A stretch of DNA of 64,000 bases from Echinococcus granulosus (lineage: Eukaryota; Platyhelminthes; Cestoda; Cyclophyllidea; Taeniidae). Where the stretch lies: assembly GCF_000524195.1 (NCBI RefSeq), contig NW_020170381.1:2011055-2075054 (forward strand), in the 5' to 3' direction. Positions within the stretch are counted from its first letter, which is position 1; every line of letters starts with the position of its first letter. Below the pieces are notes generated by a model, which was not told the DNA's origin, did not search any database, and saw only the letters and a list, made by a program, of their open reading frames with translations. Positions 46,619 to 59,500 of this stretch are shown one piece after another. A program made the translations under genes and the position numbers.

Positions 46619-47048
46619 TCACAACCGTCGCCGCAATATCTCATCATCCCAGTAGTACGGGCTAAAGGAACGCTCTTTCCGTCTGAAATACGGGAATAAG
46701 TCAAAGTAAATTGCGAACTAACCTGGGCTTAAGTGTTCGTGAAGACTTGCACAGAGCTGCTGCGACTTCTCGTATGGTTGGCTCTTTCGTGTGATCAAAC
46801 TGGACTTTCAGGGGCGATTCAGGTTGTTTTATTCTTTCTAAGTCGCGTATGATAGGCTATGGGGAAGTAACTGAAGAGTGGAAGGCGTAGCGTACCTTGG
46901 TCTTCTCATAGGGGATGTTCTGCCTTGGATGCCAGCAAATAATCGTGGCACCATCCCTAGAAACAATGTTTGCACGAGAGCTGAATGCTGATAGACACGA
47001 GAGCAGACGCGTTGGTAGCCTGCTGAAGTTCATCCTTGAGAAATGCAT
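46619..47048 (-). CDS. MRPL42: Mitochondrial large ribosomal subunit protein mL42 (MRPL42)
   Basis: Component of the mitochondrial large ribosomal subunit (human MRPL42, 142 aa). Exons: 46896-47048, 46723-46856 and 46619-46682, 351 nt, 116 aa. The core SRDGATIICWHPRQNIPYEKTK (written here as SRDGATIICWHP plus QNIPYEKTK) matches human TSDGRTIVCYHP and DIPYEHTK. It continues with PIIRDLERI, FDHTKEPTIREVAAALCK and a C-terminal SPYYWDDEILRRRL. The N-terminus MHFSRMNFSRLPTRLLS is rich in Arg and Ser and lacks acids, as expected for a mitochondrial targeting peptide, which is why I chose the ATG at 47048. The ATG at 47033 is an alternative. Introns are 39 nt (46857-46895) and 40 nt (46683-46722), both with exact GT-AG ends. 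Confidence 0.85.
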
Positions 47049-48287
47049 TTCGAGGTGATTTTCATAAATGCATTTAAAGCAGAAAAACATGCCAGTCAGC
47101 AAAAGCAGTAGAAAATTCCACCAAAAAAGAGAAGTGAGCTTCATCACTGTCAGCTTCTTTATCAGATTGATCATAAGCGCTTTGACGAGAATTCGTCTTC
47201 AGGCCCGTACCAAAAAGCGTTCGAATAGTGCCAAAAATGTGTTTGAATCCCGCCATCTCACTAAGGGTATATATTAGGAGATGTGTTGCCTAATAAGTGA
47301 GGGTTTGATGGTACCACAGCAGATGGGGAAAAAATGAAAACGTGTTTTACAAGTTGCAGGAGGAAGTACAAACCAGTTAAAATCATGAAAATAACTCGCT
47401 TTTGTCCAAAGAAATAGGTACTTTGTCAAGTGAGGACTGAAGAAACAATGAAATCTGACTTAAAAAACATGACGACCACTAGAAACCAATAATAATTACG
47501 ATCCGATACTTTGCGGATAAGTAAATCAAATTATGTAGAAAGCAATTGCCACATATATTTACTTAGGACGCAATTCCGCTAAAACTGAAGAAAGTGATGA
47601 ATGTGTCATTTAACGGGATGAAAAGACCATGTGTTCACAATGCACGACAAACCCACCCCAAGCATCGAGGCTCAAAGATGCGGGAATAAATACAACCTCT
47701 TAAAACATCTACTTGGTCAGAAGTTGCCTTATAATATAAGTGCACATCAATTCTGCCGATTAGTGTACAAAAAAGCATTGATATGCTATGAAAACCAGTG
47801 CGACTAAGAGTGTTAGGCGCCTAGAAGTGTTTTGGGAATGTATTTTCATTTGGAGCAAATTCCTAATGGGAGCTTATGCATGTCTAGCATTAGCGCATAC
47901 ATTAACTTTTACACAAATTGTCCCTTAAACGAGTATTGATTTGAGTCAATAGTGTTTTTTATAGGCAAAAAAACAATTGAAAATCAACAAATTTTGTGTC
48001 CGTACTACATTTTTGAGTCAAATTCGTTTACCGTTAGGATGGCTGCCGAATTAAGATTATACGTATTTTTAACTCTGTGGTTTCAATGTGCATTTAAGGA
48101 TCGATCAACAAAAACTTCACACCTTCAGTACTCTTGTCATCAGAAAATTATTTGGTCATTTAAAGGGCGTTGTTAGTTTGTTCAGCTTTGCTTGCGATTT
48201 CACAAGTACATAGGTCTTTGAAAATTTTACCTCTACGTGGACTTTGACCAATGCTAGCAATTACGGTTTTTTTGTACATCAGAGGCT
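47049..48287. other. Intergenic region upstream of mL42
   Basis: No gene recognised. A 60-codon minus-strand ORF at 47074-47256 precedes mL42 but is in another frame and shows no similarity. Confidence 0.4.
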
Positions 48288-48720
48288 GTTTCGCCTGGAG
48301 CCTTCCCTGAAGACGAAAGAAGTTATAATACGCAGACAGAATGTGTATATTCGACAAACGGTAGGACCTGGGCTATAGGCATGGCTCAAAGGCCAGACAA
48401 CCCAGCTATGGTACAATGATGGAGACCAAAAGTGAACCTCTCTACCAAAATCGGTAGTCAAACAAACAAATAACGTATTGCATAGCCCCTCTCCCCTTGG
48501 AGTGTCGTCTCCACTGGCCATGGTCATCCTCACGCTTCAGCCATCACAACCTAATCTGCACCTACAAAGTACTAACGAATTAGCTGCATTATTCGCCGTA
48601 TTTGCTAATTTATCATAAGAGATCTAAATAGTTCTACTAGATCCGAATTTTCGTCCTGTGTAAGAGCAGCAATGAAAAAGGGGAATGCTCTGTCCTCATA
48701 CTGCTGGAGATTGGATAATG
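48288..48720 (-). repeat. TRIM-like element remnant: 3' LTR, polypurine tract and part of the internal region
   Basis: Minus-oriented LTR about 48288-48482, ending with TGCAATACG as its first bases on the minus strand. The inverted polypurine tract follows at 48483-48500. Internal sequence up to about 48720 matches the internal part of 26775-27724 (for example TTTCGTCCTGT at 48649 and about 27101). Confidence 0.7.
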
Positions 48721-49539
48721 AAAAACATCGAGGCTACCGCGCATCTCCATCAGCAGTCATCTAAGCACTTGCCAAAAAACCGTAATTTAATTACGACGCA
48801 AATTCTAACTGTTTCATGAGAGTGATGCTTCGCGTCTTCAACTCCATGCAAAATCGTCCTTACTTTAGGACTGCATTTAACTAGTAGAGGGTTAGAGGCG
48901 TCACTACGCGTCTGCCTAATTGACATCTTCATATGGGGACCTTAAACAGCTCCTTGACGGGTCTTTCCGGATAATTCGCAGATAGTGTCAATAGCGTTTT
49001 CGCAGAACACGGAACTGAGAAAGTTCCTGTGAAAAATTTTACAGCGTAGATCTTCTTTTATCGTACTAGAATTTATCATTAAGCAAGAGAGATCAGAGCA
49101 GTAAACCTTTATGATCCGGTGTGCTACTCTTTCAGAATAGGGTTACTAAGGTGCTCTTCCATTGTACATCCGGGCAATGTTAGTAGTCCCAATCCCTCCT
49201 ACACATCTACGGCTCATAAGTTTTTACACTGCTGTCTATTACACTTGTATAAAGATACAAATTATGTAAACGTCTAACATTTCGTCCACTTCTCTACTAG
49301 CTGGATCGAACCCATGTAAATATGTCCGGGCAGCTTAAAAATGGGAGTGAATTGACAAGGAGGAGAAAAAGCATAAAATTATCCCTAAGGAACGATGTGT
49401 AGTTGCGGCCTTTCTTATGTGGCTCTGCTTTTAGGCCAGTGCTCCTGCGATTAGCTATGAACACCCATGATGGCAAGCACATTTTCCTGTCTTACAGGGC
49501 AGAACTCCAGAGCCAATAATGTTGTTGTTAGGATTAACT
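48721..49539. other. Sequence between the two inverted element remnants
   Basis: No gene recognised. It may be diverged internal sequence of the repeat or older intergenic DNA. Confidence 0.35.
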
Positions 49540-50032
49540 CGTGAGTGCTTCCTTACAGCATTGACTAGGTTGTGGTGGCTGAAGCGTGAGGATGACCAAG
49601 GCCAGTGGAGACGACGCTCCAAGGGGAGAGGGGCTATGCAATACGTTATTTGTTTGTTTGACTACCGGTTTTGGTAGAGAGGTCACTTTTGGTCTCCATC
49701 ATTGTACCATAGCTGGGTAGTCTGGCCTTTGAGCCATGTTAGTATACAGCGTCCCGAGACTCCCTCAAGACGAAAGAAGACACAATACTCGGGCAGAATA
49801 TGTATTCAGCGCAGAGAAGGTGGCTGGGCTATTGGCATGGCCCATAAGACCAGCCCACCCAGCAGGGTACAAGGGGGCTAATTCGAAGTACAAAAGTGGT
49901 GCCTCACTGATACCGAGGGATAAACCACTATCGTATTACAAGTAGCCCTGGTCCAGCCGTTTGTCAAACGTATATATTCTACCAACATACTGAGTCTTCT
50001 TTTGTTTTTCAAGGAAGTCTTAAGGGACCAAA
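49540..50032 (+). repeat. Plus-oriented TRIM-like remnant interrupted by a younger LTR
   Basis: Internal sequence at about 49540-49620 is the reverse complement of about 26990-27045. It is followed by the polypurine tract AAGGGGAGAGGGG (49621-49633) and an LTR that starts at 49637. The LTR is broken at 49740 and resumes at about 49945-50032 (CCGTTTGTCAAACGTATATATTC, written in two parts CCGTTTGTC and AAACGTATATATTC). The segment 49600-49740 is a close inverted copy of 48380-48535. Confidence 0.72.
49745..49940 (-). mobile_element. Young 196-bp solo LTR with perfect target-site duplication
   Basis: On the minus strand it runs from TGTAATACGATAGTGG to GGGACGCTGTA. The flanking direct repeats AGTA (49741-49744 and 49941-49944) are perfect. 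It interrupts an older LTR of the same family, as the copy at 7211-7408 also does. Confidence 0.88.
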
Positions 50033-50552
50033 CATTTGCTCTTGTATTTGTAGGTGAAGTTCGTGTAAGAATTTGCTTGTGCTTGAAGAAACAAACATAA
50101 CTCAGTACACGTTTCTAAGTACTTGGGCAAAAGTGAACTTTGAGCCAATTCGTAGAACATTCAAGTCGATTGATTTTTAAATATCATTCTGCTGCTTTCG
50201 TGAGAATTCTTTTAAAATGGTGTGGTACTGAAAATTTGAAGCATGTTTACAATTCTAGGTTGAGGTTAATAAACTTGTGGCAATCGTTATTCGCCTGTTT
50301 TAATTCAAGAAATAGTGCAACAACTCCACGGGTTGCGTGCTTTTCTGCCGATATAAATCCTTAACCCCAATTACTTACTTTTTCTAATTCCCGCAAAGCT
50401 TGGACCTTTGATGTTGCCTTTCATATGCTTTTACTGTCCTACAAGTGTTGAAGTGACCATTGACGTGAACCAATAAGAAGTCGAGGTTTCTTTGCGGTCG
50501 CTCTGCTTTGCTATCATGCGCTTTTTGTGATTGTCGTAAACTTCTGAGGCCG
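50033..50552. other. Upstream region of mTOR
   Basis: Presumed promoter and 5' UTR of mTOR. No core promoter motif was recognised with confidence. Confidence 0.35.
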
Positions 50553-53500
50553 ATGGATGGTGTTCTAAGTCGTTTTTTGGACGGCCTTAAGTCGAGCTCT
50601 GATGAAATCCGCCTTTCAACGGTTGCAGAGATCCGCCGTTTTGTAGCTTTGGAGCTAAAAGAGGCTGCCGCTAGCAATTATGCTGAATTTATCGGAGATT
50701 TATGTGTTGAATTCGAGGGGATGCTATCAGGAAGTGATCCCAATGAGAAGAAAGGCGCTATTCTCGCTATCGGTATGCCCATGGATGTAGTTTTGTGTTT
50801 TATCCCTGGATATGGTGTTCGGCTTTTATAACTCCAGTTCCGTTAAGGGAATTGTTTCTTCCTCTTTCTAGTTCTTTGATGCAAAGGTCTCGAACAGTTA
50901 ATATTGCTGCGGCTTTTGCGCTAAATACACCTTGGAAGGGGTGCAAATTCTGCCCTTTTAAATTATTCTATACCCACTAGTCTTTAGTATTCTTCTAATA
51001 TTCCTCTGTAATGTGACCCTTTTACTCTTGCTTCAGGTTGCCTAGCTGAAATTGATTTTTCTGCAATCGCTCCATATTACTCTCAGTTTATTAACTTATT
51101 AAATCTCCTATCTACATCGTCCGATCTTCCTCTTCTTGTTCTCGCTGCTCGTCTATTGGGTGAATTCGGTCTCCTGCTTCCCAATGATTTTGCTGAAGGG
51201 CAGATAAAACGTGCCTGTGAATATTTGAAGCGAGGAAGTCTTTCCACCTCTCAAAAGCAGTTCTACGTAAGCCCTACCATTCTTTGCTCCTCTTCTTGGA
51301 AAGCTTGTGCTAAGTTACTGTTTGTTTGCCCCAAATACGCAATATTTTATAATTTAATGCAAAAATTTGAATTGTAGATTCTTACACTTCGCGAAGCTGC
51401 ATTGCACACACCCATCAGCTATTACCATCACCTCACAAAGTGCCTTCCAGTGCTTCTTCAATATTTTAGGGAAAAAGACGTGAGTTTAATGGTAGTGGAA
51501 TCTCCCCCTACATATTTCCGTACTCACACAGTATAAGTGACATACCAAATTCTGTACCTTAGATTGTGTTTTATATTTTCATTTGTGAGAACTGATCTGG
51601 TGTCCAACAAGCGCAATTGGTTAGTTTGTTTGAGAAACGAATTTTGTGGTTAATTTGGGAGCGTTTGGAAACAAACTGATTGCTGCCACAATCCAATGTT
51701 CCTTTAGATTGTACTTCGCGATTTGGCGGCCATGGCTCTGCGGAACACTCTTGCTATTGCCGCTGAAAATGAAATTGGCCGTCGTGGACAACAAATGAGT
51801 CTTGATGCCGATGCAAATGTGGATGGGTTTGGTGATAGCGCCGCACATACCTCAGCAAATCGAGCTATCCCTTCTAGTTCTAGTAGACAGTTTTTGAGGG
51901 GCATTGGTAATACACCCATCCGGAAATTTAGTAGTAGCCAACAACCGGCAGTACCACAAGCTAATTCCTACTACTGCCCTGTTAACGAACCTCCGATGAT
52001 CTGGTATCATCAGTGTGTTGGACAGGTACTATTTACTCATGCCAAAGCTATTGCAATTAAATCTTCGGAACACCGTGTGCCAGTGGTGAGTTTGAATCGG
52101 TAAAATTCATTAGCATATAGTCATTACCTCAAGCATACAGAAAAATGTCAAGGGATGAATGGGCTCATGGAAGTCTTCTCATCCTTAATGAACTCCTTGT
52201 TTACGCAAATCCGGAGTTTGAAAAGCTGAGAAGCTCACTGGATAGCATGGTTGAACAGGTAATATCATTTTGCAAGAGTAAAAAGGAATGTGTGAAACTG
52301 GTTATGAGGAAATTTCGTGTTTCAGCCCATTTTTCATGTCCTGGTAGTCAACCAGACGGAGGGCGAGTTGGCTGTGCGATCGGTGAACCAGACTCCATGG
52401 CCTGTTGTCATCTCACCCAGCCAGCAGATGGAGTTGAGTCTAGTCCCTGGAACACACCTCTCTGCTCTTTCCTCTTCTGTGCAGGTCTACGGTGATGAGG
52501 GTGTCGCAAGTGAACTTCTGCGTCAACAGCAATTTCGTCAGCAGAGGGCTGTGCCGCTCGTCTCTGAAGCCTGCCAGCGCATGCTCGGTGCCAATCTGGA
52601 TAAGGTACCCCCGCTAAATCTATTCTTCATTAAAAATCAAAACAGACGGTGACTGTGCAGACCCGAACCAAGGAAATGGTCTGTTCTTCGTGTTTCCTAT
52701 TGATCGAAATTTGATGTGCTAAGTCGGATTGCCACGTTACACTGTTGAACAAGGTGTGACCTCGCGCCCTTTGCTTAGTTTCTTTTGGGATACACCTCCT
52801 GCTTGTCATTGTTTCCATTTACTTGAAATCGTTCTTTTTATAGATTTGGGAGTTAGTCCTTGGCTGCTTGAATCTGAAGCATACTGGAGTGCTACATCTA
52901 GTTTTAAAGGTGATTCCTCGCCTCGTCGCTTTTGAAAGGAGCACGTTTTTAAATCGGGAGTAGGTTTGCCTTTTTTCTGCTTGAAGCGCATAACAGCTTG
53001 ATTGCTAACCATACCGCATATTTGTCGACAGATTAGTTGACGTAACGGCGTCGGTCCTCAAAAATGTTGCAAAACCGGAGGAGACTTCACAAAGGTTTGT
53101 TTTTCGCAGGCGCTCTGCTTTCTGTTCACCATGCTCACACTGTTTTCTTTCATTGCATGACAAATTTTTCATCAAGCGATTCCCATGAGACTACTCAAAA
53201 TTCTCATTACACCTTTTTTGGTGTGTGTGTCGCGTTCAGGCGCAAAATAAAAGTGCGCGACAAATCAGTGACTGTCAAGCTGCTTTTTGTTTACAAACGT
53301 TTCAAAACGTTTGCGTCCATACATATTTGTCACTAAATCCAAAACATCCGGGGTCACTTCGTATCTTAGTACGTCACATGCGTTTTTAGATGCCTTTGAA
53401 TTTGTATTCACAGACTTTTATTTAATTTACTTTTTTTCTAATCACACAGCCCTTTCTATATTATTAGCATTCTGCCATCCTTACTATTGTTTTGTAGCAT

Positions 53501-56500
53501 TCTACGGGAGGTGATTAATTTTCTCTTTGATTGTGTAAATCGGGATCGGGAAAAGGGTTATGCACTGGTCACTCTCGGTCTTATGACGCATAGTGTTGGA
53601 GACGAATTTGAGAAACACGGTTATCTGTCTCAGCTTATCTCTGTCCTACTTAATCAATTAAACTCAACGAAAGACGTCCCTGCCTCGAAGTATGTCTCTT
53701 GTTATTATTTTAAAATGGAATCTAGTACTGAAGCACCATATATCGTGCGATAACTCTACCTTGTAGGAAGCGACTCGGTGGTTTGTCGACTGCGGTCCTA
53801 CTGACGATCGGACTTATTGCTAAGTCCCTAGGATCTCGTGCTTGTTCTTCGCTCAAACCCCTTCTAGACCCAATGATCTCACGTGGACTCTCTCAGCCGA
53901 TGACCGTGACTTGCACACTTGTTGCTGAATACATTCCTGAACTAAAACGCGATGTGCAGGTAATAACAGTATCATCTCTCTTTGACACCTTGGATTTCAT
54001 GGTAATTCATTTTAACCTTCGTACCCAAACGTATTTTTAGGATAGTTTGTTAAAGCGGATCAACGTCATTCTGGCAAACAGCATTGGCATTGGTGCTGCC
54101 TCGTCCATTACACTAGGAAATGGTACAGTGCCTTGCGCCCTTGGCTCTGTACCACCAGGTGCAAACACAACCGGCGCACATTTAGCTGTTGCGGTCCCAC
54201 GTATTAGCTCGACCCGCGGCCGCAACTCATTAGCCCACACCAGCTCAGTGCGAGTAAGGACAAGTTCTATTCCGCTGCCTGGATTCCCCTGGGGTGAGGC
54301 GTTCTCCAAGAACTCTAGCAGTGCAGAGTTTGACCCTTCCGGCGATGCGCTCAGCGAAAGCCAGCTTGTTGCTGTGGCATTGAGAACCCTTGGGAACTTT
54401 GATTTTGAAGGCAAGATCTTCTTTAGTCATTTCGCTTTTTGACCTTCCTCTGTGAATTCCACACCTATTCGAATTGCTGTCCCTTCCTCTCAATACAAAT
54501 TTTTCTTCAAGGTTATACACTGGCATACTGTGTGAGACATACTGCGGAAAACTTTATCTCCATCAGTGCTTGTGGTGTCAGAGGAATTCGTTTGGAAGGA
54601 GTTAGAACATGTCTGCGGTTGATGCTACCCTTAATAAAGGTATGCCTACCTTCAATATTGTTAATCTTTATTGCCCCTCTAGTCCGCGGAGCTTGTACCC
54701 AGTCCAATGCAAAAAACACTGGATGCTATTTCAGATATATTGGGGAAGCTACTTATTGTCGGAATTTGCGACCCAGGTAAGATATTAAATCCCCAATTTT
54801 GTCTTGCTAGATGCTGAGGTGAGAAAATGCGTCTTCTCTTCATTGGATAGCCAATTTGATAATTATTTGGCACAGTCTCGACATCTGAATTCCCTCTTTG
54901 TCGCTCTGAATGATGAAGTTTTTGCTATTCGTGGCTTGGTCATGCAGTGTCTTGGACGCCTTTCCGATGTTAATCCTGCCTGCGTGCAGCCCACTCTTCG
55001 AAGCGTCTTGCTCAAAGTGGGTCTTGTGCTCTGGTTTTTTTTTATTTCAGCTAGTTTTAATAGACATAACTGCTTCCAGAGAGCATTAGAAAGTAGTACA
55101 TTCTATTAGTGAAGTTGGCGATATCGGTCCATTTGACATCAATATATCAATTATACCAATTATATATTATGCCGTGTTACCTTATCTAGATCATCACAGA
55201 CTTAGCAGACAGTGGGACAACAAAGAACAAGGAGGAGTCTGCTGCATTGGTGGCCATCCTCGCCGCAACGGCGCCGCACTTCATCCTGCCCTATGGAGCG
55301 TCACTTTTGCACGTAATAATTCCACAGATACGAAACGCGTTGCCGATTAACTTACGTATGAAGCTTCTCATCATGCGGAACGAGAGACTACAGAAAGCAG
55401 GCAAGTGGATACTGTTGCCTTTCATTAACACACCAGCACTGCAACTGAAACAGTATCTCAAGCTTCCATATTTCCCCTCAAATAATTTTGAAAGCTGACA
55501 TTTACCTCAAGTCCCTGTGCGCCTTTGTCAAAGAATTTTGCATTTAATAATTTTACCCTATCATACCCGAATCCGCCTGCAGTATTCATGCTAACATGTT
55601 CATTCATCAAAAGGCAATAGTGCCTCACAAATAAAATTTCTAGCACTTTTATTACTCATTATATTCTTTTAACTCCCCTTGACTGTTTTAACCCTAACAT
55701 GTTCTTCTAATTACTCTAATTTATGTAGTTAAAAATCTGAATCACAAATCGAATTGCTTTTCGGCCTCTCAAAGACCAAAATGTTACTTTAGCCAACAAA
55801 TTGGGAGCTTGTTCATTCAGCTACCATGGTGACGTGCCAACGGATACCAACGAGATCTCCCTGAGTACGGCCCTACTGGCCTCACAGTCGGCGGCGCACT
55901 CGGCCGCGCAAGCGGTGCAGGCTGTGGCGACGGCCACAGCCCGGGGCGTCGGCCAGCAGTTGGCGCGCTCCGTTGCCAGCGCTAGGCCCACCCTTCCCAC
56001 CTCCAGCCAAACCACAGCTGTCTGCACTCGTGCCGTTGTCGCCGCCAACCAGGCTGCCCACTCGGCTGCCATTGCTGCAAGAGTCATCAGTACTGCGATT
56101 GGACGACAGGGCAAGTGTGGGTCTGCCGTGTATGACGAATTTCCGGTGAGCAATTACCTTTTCTTGTACCGATGCACCTAGCTCACTGATATTGTCTGTT
56201 AATTTATTAATATTGGAGAATCAGAATAGTCTGGAAAATTCACCCGCATTTTTATCTTTGCTTTTCGGTTGGGTTTTCATTTTTCATCATTATTAACTCC
56301 TCAAGTGTGTATCCACTGGAGCACCTAATGTAGTTCTAAAGGTCTTGATGCTTTCATTCCGATTCATTGGGCTCAAGAATATCATTGCAAACACCTGATA
56401 AATCCTACAGTATTTAGAAATACCACTACTTATCTGTCTTTTGTTAAAAGTTAAAATTATCTCCATGAATTTAGAAAATATTTATAGTCAGGTTGGTGTA

Positions 56501-59500
56501 CGGCTGGGGGTTGCAACAATTCAAGCTTAATTTTCATATTCTCAGAGGCGGTACTCAGCTTCATTCATATGGACCACTGTGCATTTGGATTGAAAATGAC
56601 CTGTTTTTACTTCTTATTGTTATCCTTCGTTGTTTTTTATGTCCAGACAAGCCATGGTCTTGGTTACCCCGAGTATCCTCGGAGCGGAGGCTGCGAACTG
56701 GATTTGTTAATTGGTGAGCCACATGAGACTCTGCCGGGTACGAGTCAAGAATTTCTCGCAGCTGCGGCCAGTCTGGGTGGCAGTGAAGGCCCCGAGACGT
56801 CAAGAGGCTTCCTTGTGGGCACTCTGGATGCGATTCGACCCGGTGAAATCGGTGGTTTTATGTCGCCCAATCAACTGTCCATTCCAGGGACGCTGCGTGC
56901 CGGCCGAAGGATCCTTGAGAATACAAACGCCATTTGGCGCGAACCGAAAGGTCTAGTAGTCGCACTGTTTTCTGCCCTGGCGCATCTGTCCTCCGTATGT
57001 CCCCAGGCTGTGGTGACTCTAATGGACGATTTAATTCCTGTACTCGTGTACATGCTGCAGGATCCTACTTGTCACGCCAAAAGATCGGTAAATTTTTCAC
57101 GTAGCCTTTGGGTAAACCTTTTAAATAACCTGAAATTTTTCTTTAAAGGTTGCTGCGTGGGCGTTTGGTGTCCTGGTTTCGAACACTGGTTACGTTGTAC
57201 GCCCGTACATGAAGCATCCCGACCTTATGGAGCTGTTATTCGCGCTATTGCGAAGTGTCGAGTCGAAGAGTATCCAAATAGAGGTATGTTTTTAGAACAA
57301 TACATTTTTTTCCTCTTTTTGTACACCTACCAGTACTGTCCCTTAGATTCTACGCCTGTTGGGTCTCATTGGTGCTGTCGACCCGTTTAAACTAAAAGTC
57401 TCCATGGGTCAATATGACTACATACAGGAGACAGATACTGCCGTCAGTCAGTATGATGTCGCGGAGTCTCGAGATGGTATGTAAACACTTTTTCGAAAGA
57501 AAGTCGTGAATTTTATCATTTCTGGTCAAATTAATAAATTTTGGGCGAGACTCACCTAATTGTGATAGGTTTGAAATGAGCCAAACTAAATAGTTTAAAA
57601 ATACTTGCTCGTTCTTATTTGGCGTCCTTATGCAAGCTAGTGCATTTTGCAGACCTAATAGGTATGCATTTTAGGCCGATTTTCAATATGCCATCTCCAT
57701 TTTTTTCATCTTTGCGTTTAAAATCACACGTGTAGTAGCTTAGTTCGGCTATGCATTTAATTGTAAAAATTTCTGATTTTGTGAAAGATTAGTCCAAGGT
57801 AGAATATGTGGCATTCGATCCTTGAGATGCTTTTATCTAGCTCATGTTTTATGCCTCCCACGCTCGTAAAAGCTGCTTATTCTGGTGCCTTTCACTCAAG
57901 TTTAGCCTATCGACGAAAAAAATTATCCTGTGTAGCAAGTTATCTTCGACCCGTGACATCATTTGTGTGTCCGTGTACTCAGACATCATAGAACCGCTTA
58001 TTAAATTCGAGAGCGTACCTGATTCACAGTACCGACTGAGTGAGCCGATGTGAGCGTCGTTGTTTGGATCCCAAAATATAACCCCGTTGTCCACTAGTTG
58101 ACATCACACAGTCGGAGTTGTTGGTGAATCTGTGTTGGGACAATCGAGAGGAGTTCTTCGCGGGCTACTCCCTCTCCGCCCTGATAAACATACTGCGCGA
58201 GCCTGGGATGCGAAGCAACTGGGACCACGTGGTGCGGGTGATAGCCAGTGTTCTGGAGTCCTTTAACCAGCGCGCCATTCCTTGCCTCCACCAGGTCATG
58301 ATGGAGCTATTCAAATGCCTTCAGGGTCTTCATGAGACCAAGGTTCGTCTTTCACTTCTGCTTACGTCAAACCCTTTTCGTGCACCTTAAAATTTTGTCA
58401 ACATATTCAGTCAACGACCTCAAGATAGTTGTCGTCAGCTGTTAATCAACATCATGACTGGCTTTGTTGCGATTGACGACTTAATTTAAATAACGATTTT
58501 CAGTCATTCATATTTTTTATAATAACAAGATAAACGCTCTCGTTCAACTACTCCCTACCACCATCATTGATGATTTTTTTCTCTCATTACTAGATCGGGT
58601 ATTAGTGTCCGGAGTCCATCATCGCAAAGTATATCAATTTTAACGCTTTAAGTTGTTCCACTTGCATTTCATTCATATGGATCGCATATTTTGCAAGCCA
58701 GTGTAGTATAATTTTCGTTAGGGATGTTTGCAAATTCACAATATTTTGTCTGCTATTGAACACTTAACAGATGTAGCTGTCATTTATGGCTTTCAACCTA
58801 GTAACTTAAGGATCCGGTTCTCAAACTCTTTCTATTACTTCAATAGACCCCTTATTGCTTAAAATATCAATTTTAGACACATTATCGAATTGGCATTGTA
58901 GTAACAAATTCGGCATTTCATTAAAATCGTATAATTTGTTCTTTTTGATTATTAATAGAGCATATTTGGTCCCCCCATCCCTAATCACTTCCTTCACATT
59001 TAGCTTCAAGAGGCAATCACTCATCATATGTGCAGCATAGTCCAGATAATTGGGCCCTTCGCCAAGGAGTTCGCTTCCGAAATAGTTGATATCATCACCA
59101 CCTACTGGAATTTCTCTGCATCGCATATTGTTCAGCGCAACTGCATTCGTCTAGCCGGCGTGATTGCCAAAGCCATTAAAACTGACTTTCGTCCCTCTAT
59201 GCCACGACTTGTGCCCTGCATTTTGCGCTGTTTGAAGCAAGAAATGGTTGACGAAAATGTCATTGCGGTAAGGCTGAAATGTTTTTTCCTCCGTCGACGG
59301 TAGAGACTATGCCACCTTTAGGGTGTGTGGATACTTCCCTCTCTAAGCATTTGTGGTCGTACTCTGAAAGTTGTTTACCTTAGGCTAGGCGAGTGATAGT
59401 CTTTGTCTGACTTCGTTCATTTCATTTTTCAGCTTTGCGATTTAATAAGTGATTTGGGTACTCTACTGGATGGTCATCTACACATTCTACTGCCGGCATT

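Noticed and set aside
47074..47256. Minus-strand ORF starting MAGFKHIFGTIRTLFG as a possible mL42 N-terminus
   Set aside because: It is in a different frame from the conserved mL42 core, and the in-frame ATG at 47048 gives a good targeting peptide.
48721..49539. Possible coding region inside the inverted repeat pair
   Set aside because: No ORF of useful length or similarity to transposase, integrase or reverse transcriptase.
54037..54414. 125-codon minus-strand ORF
   Set aside because: Exact shadow of the mTOR exon on the other strand.
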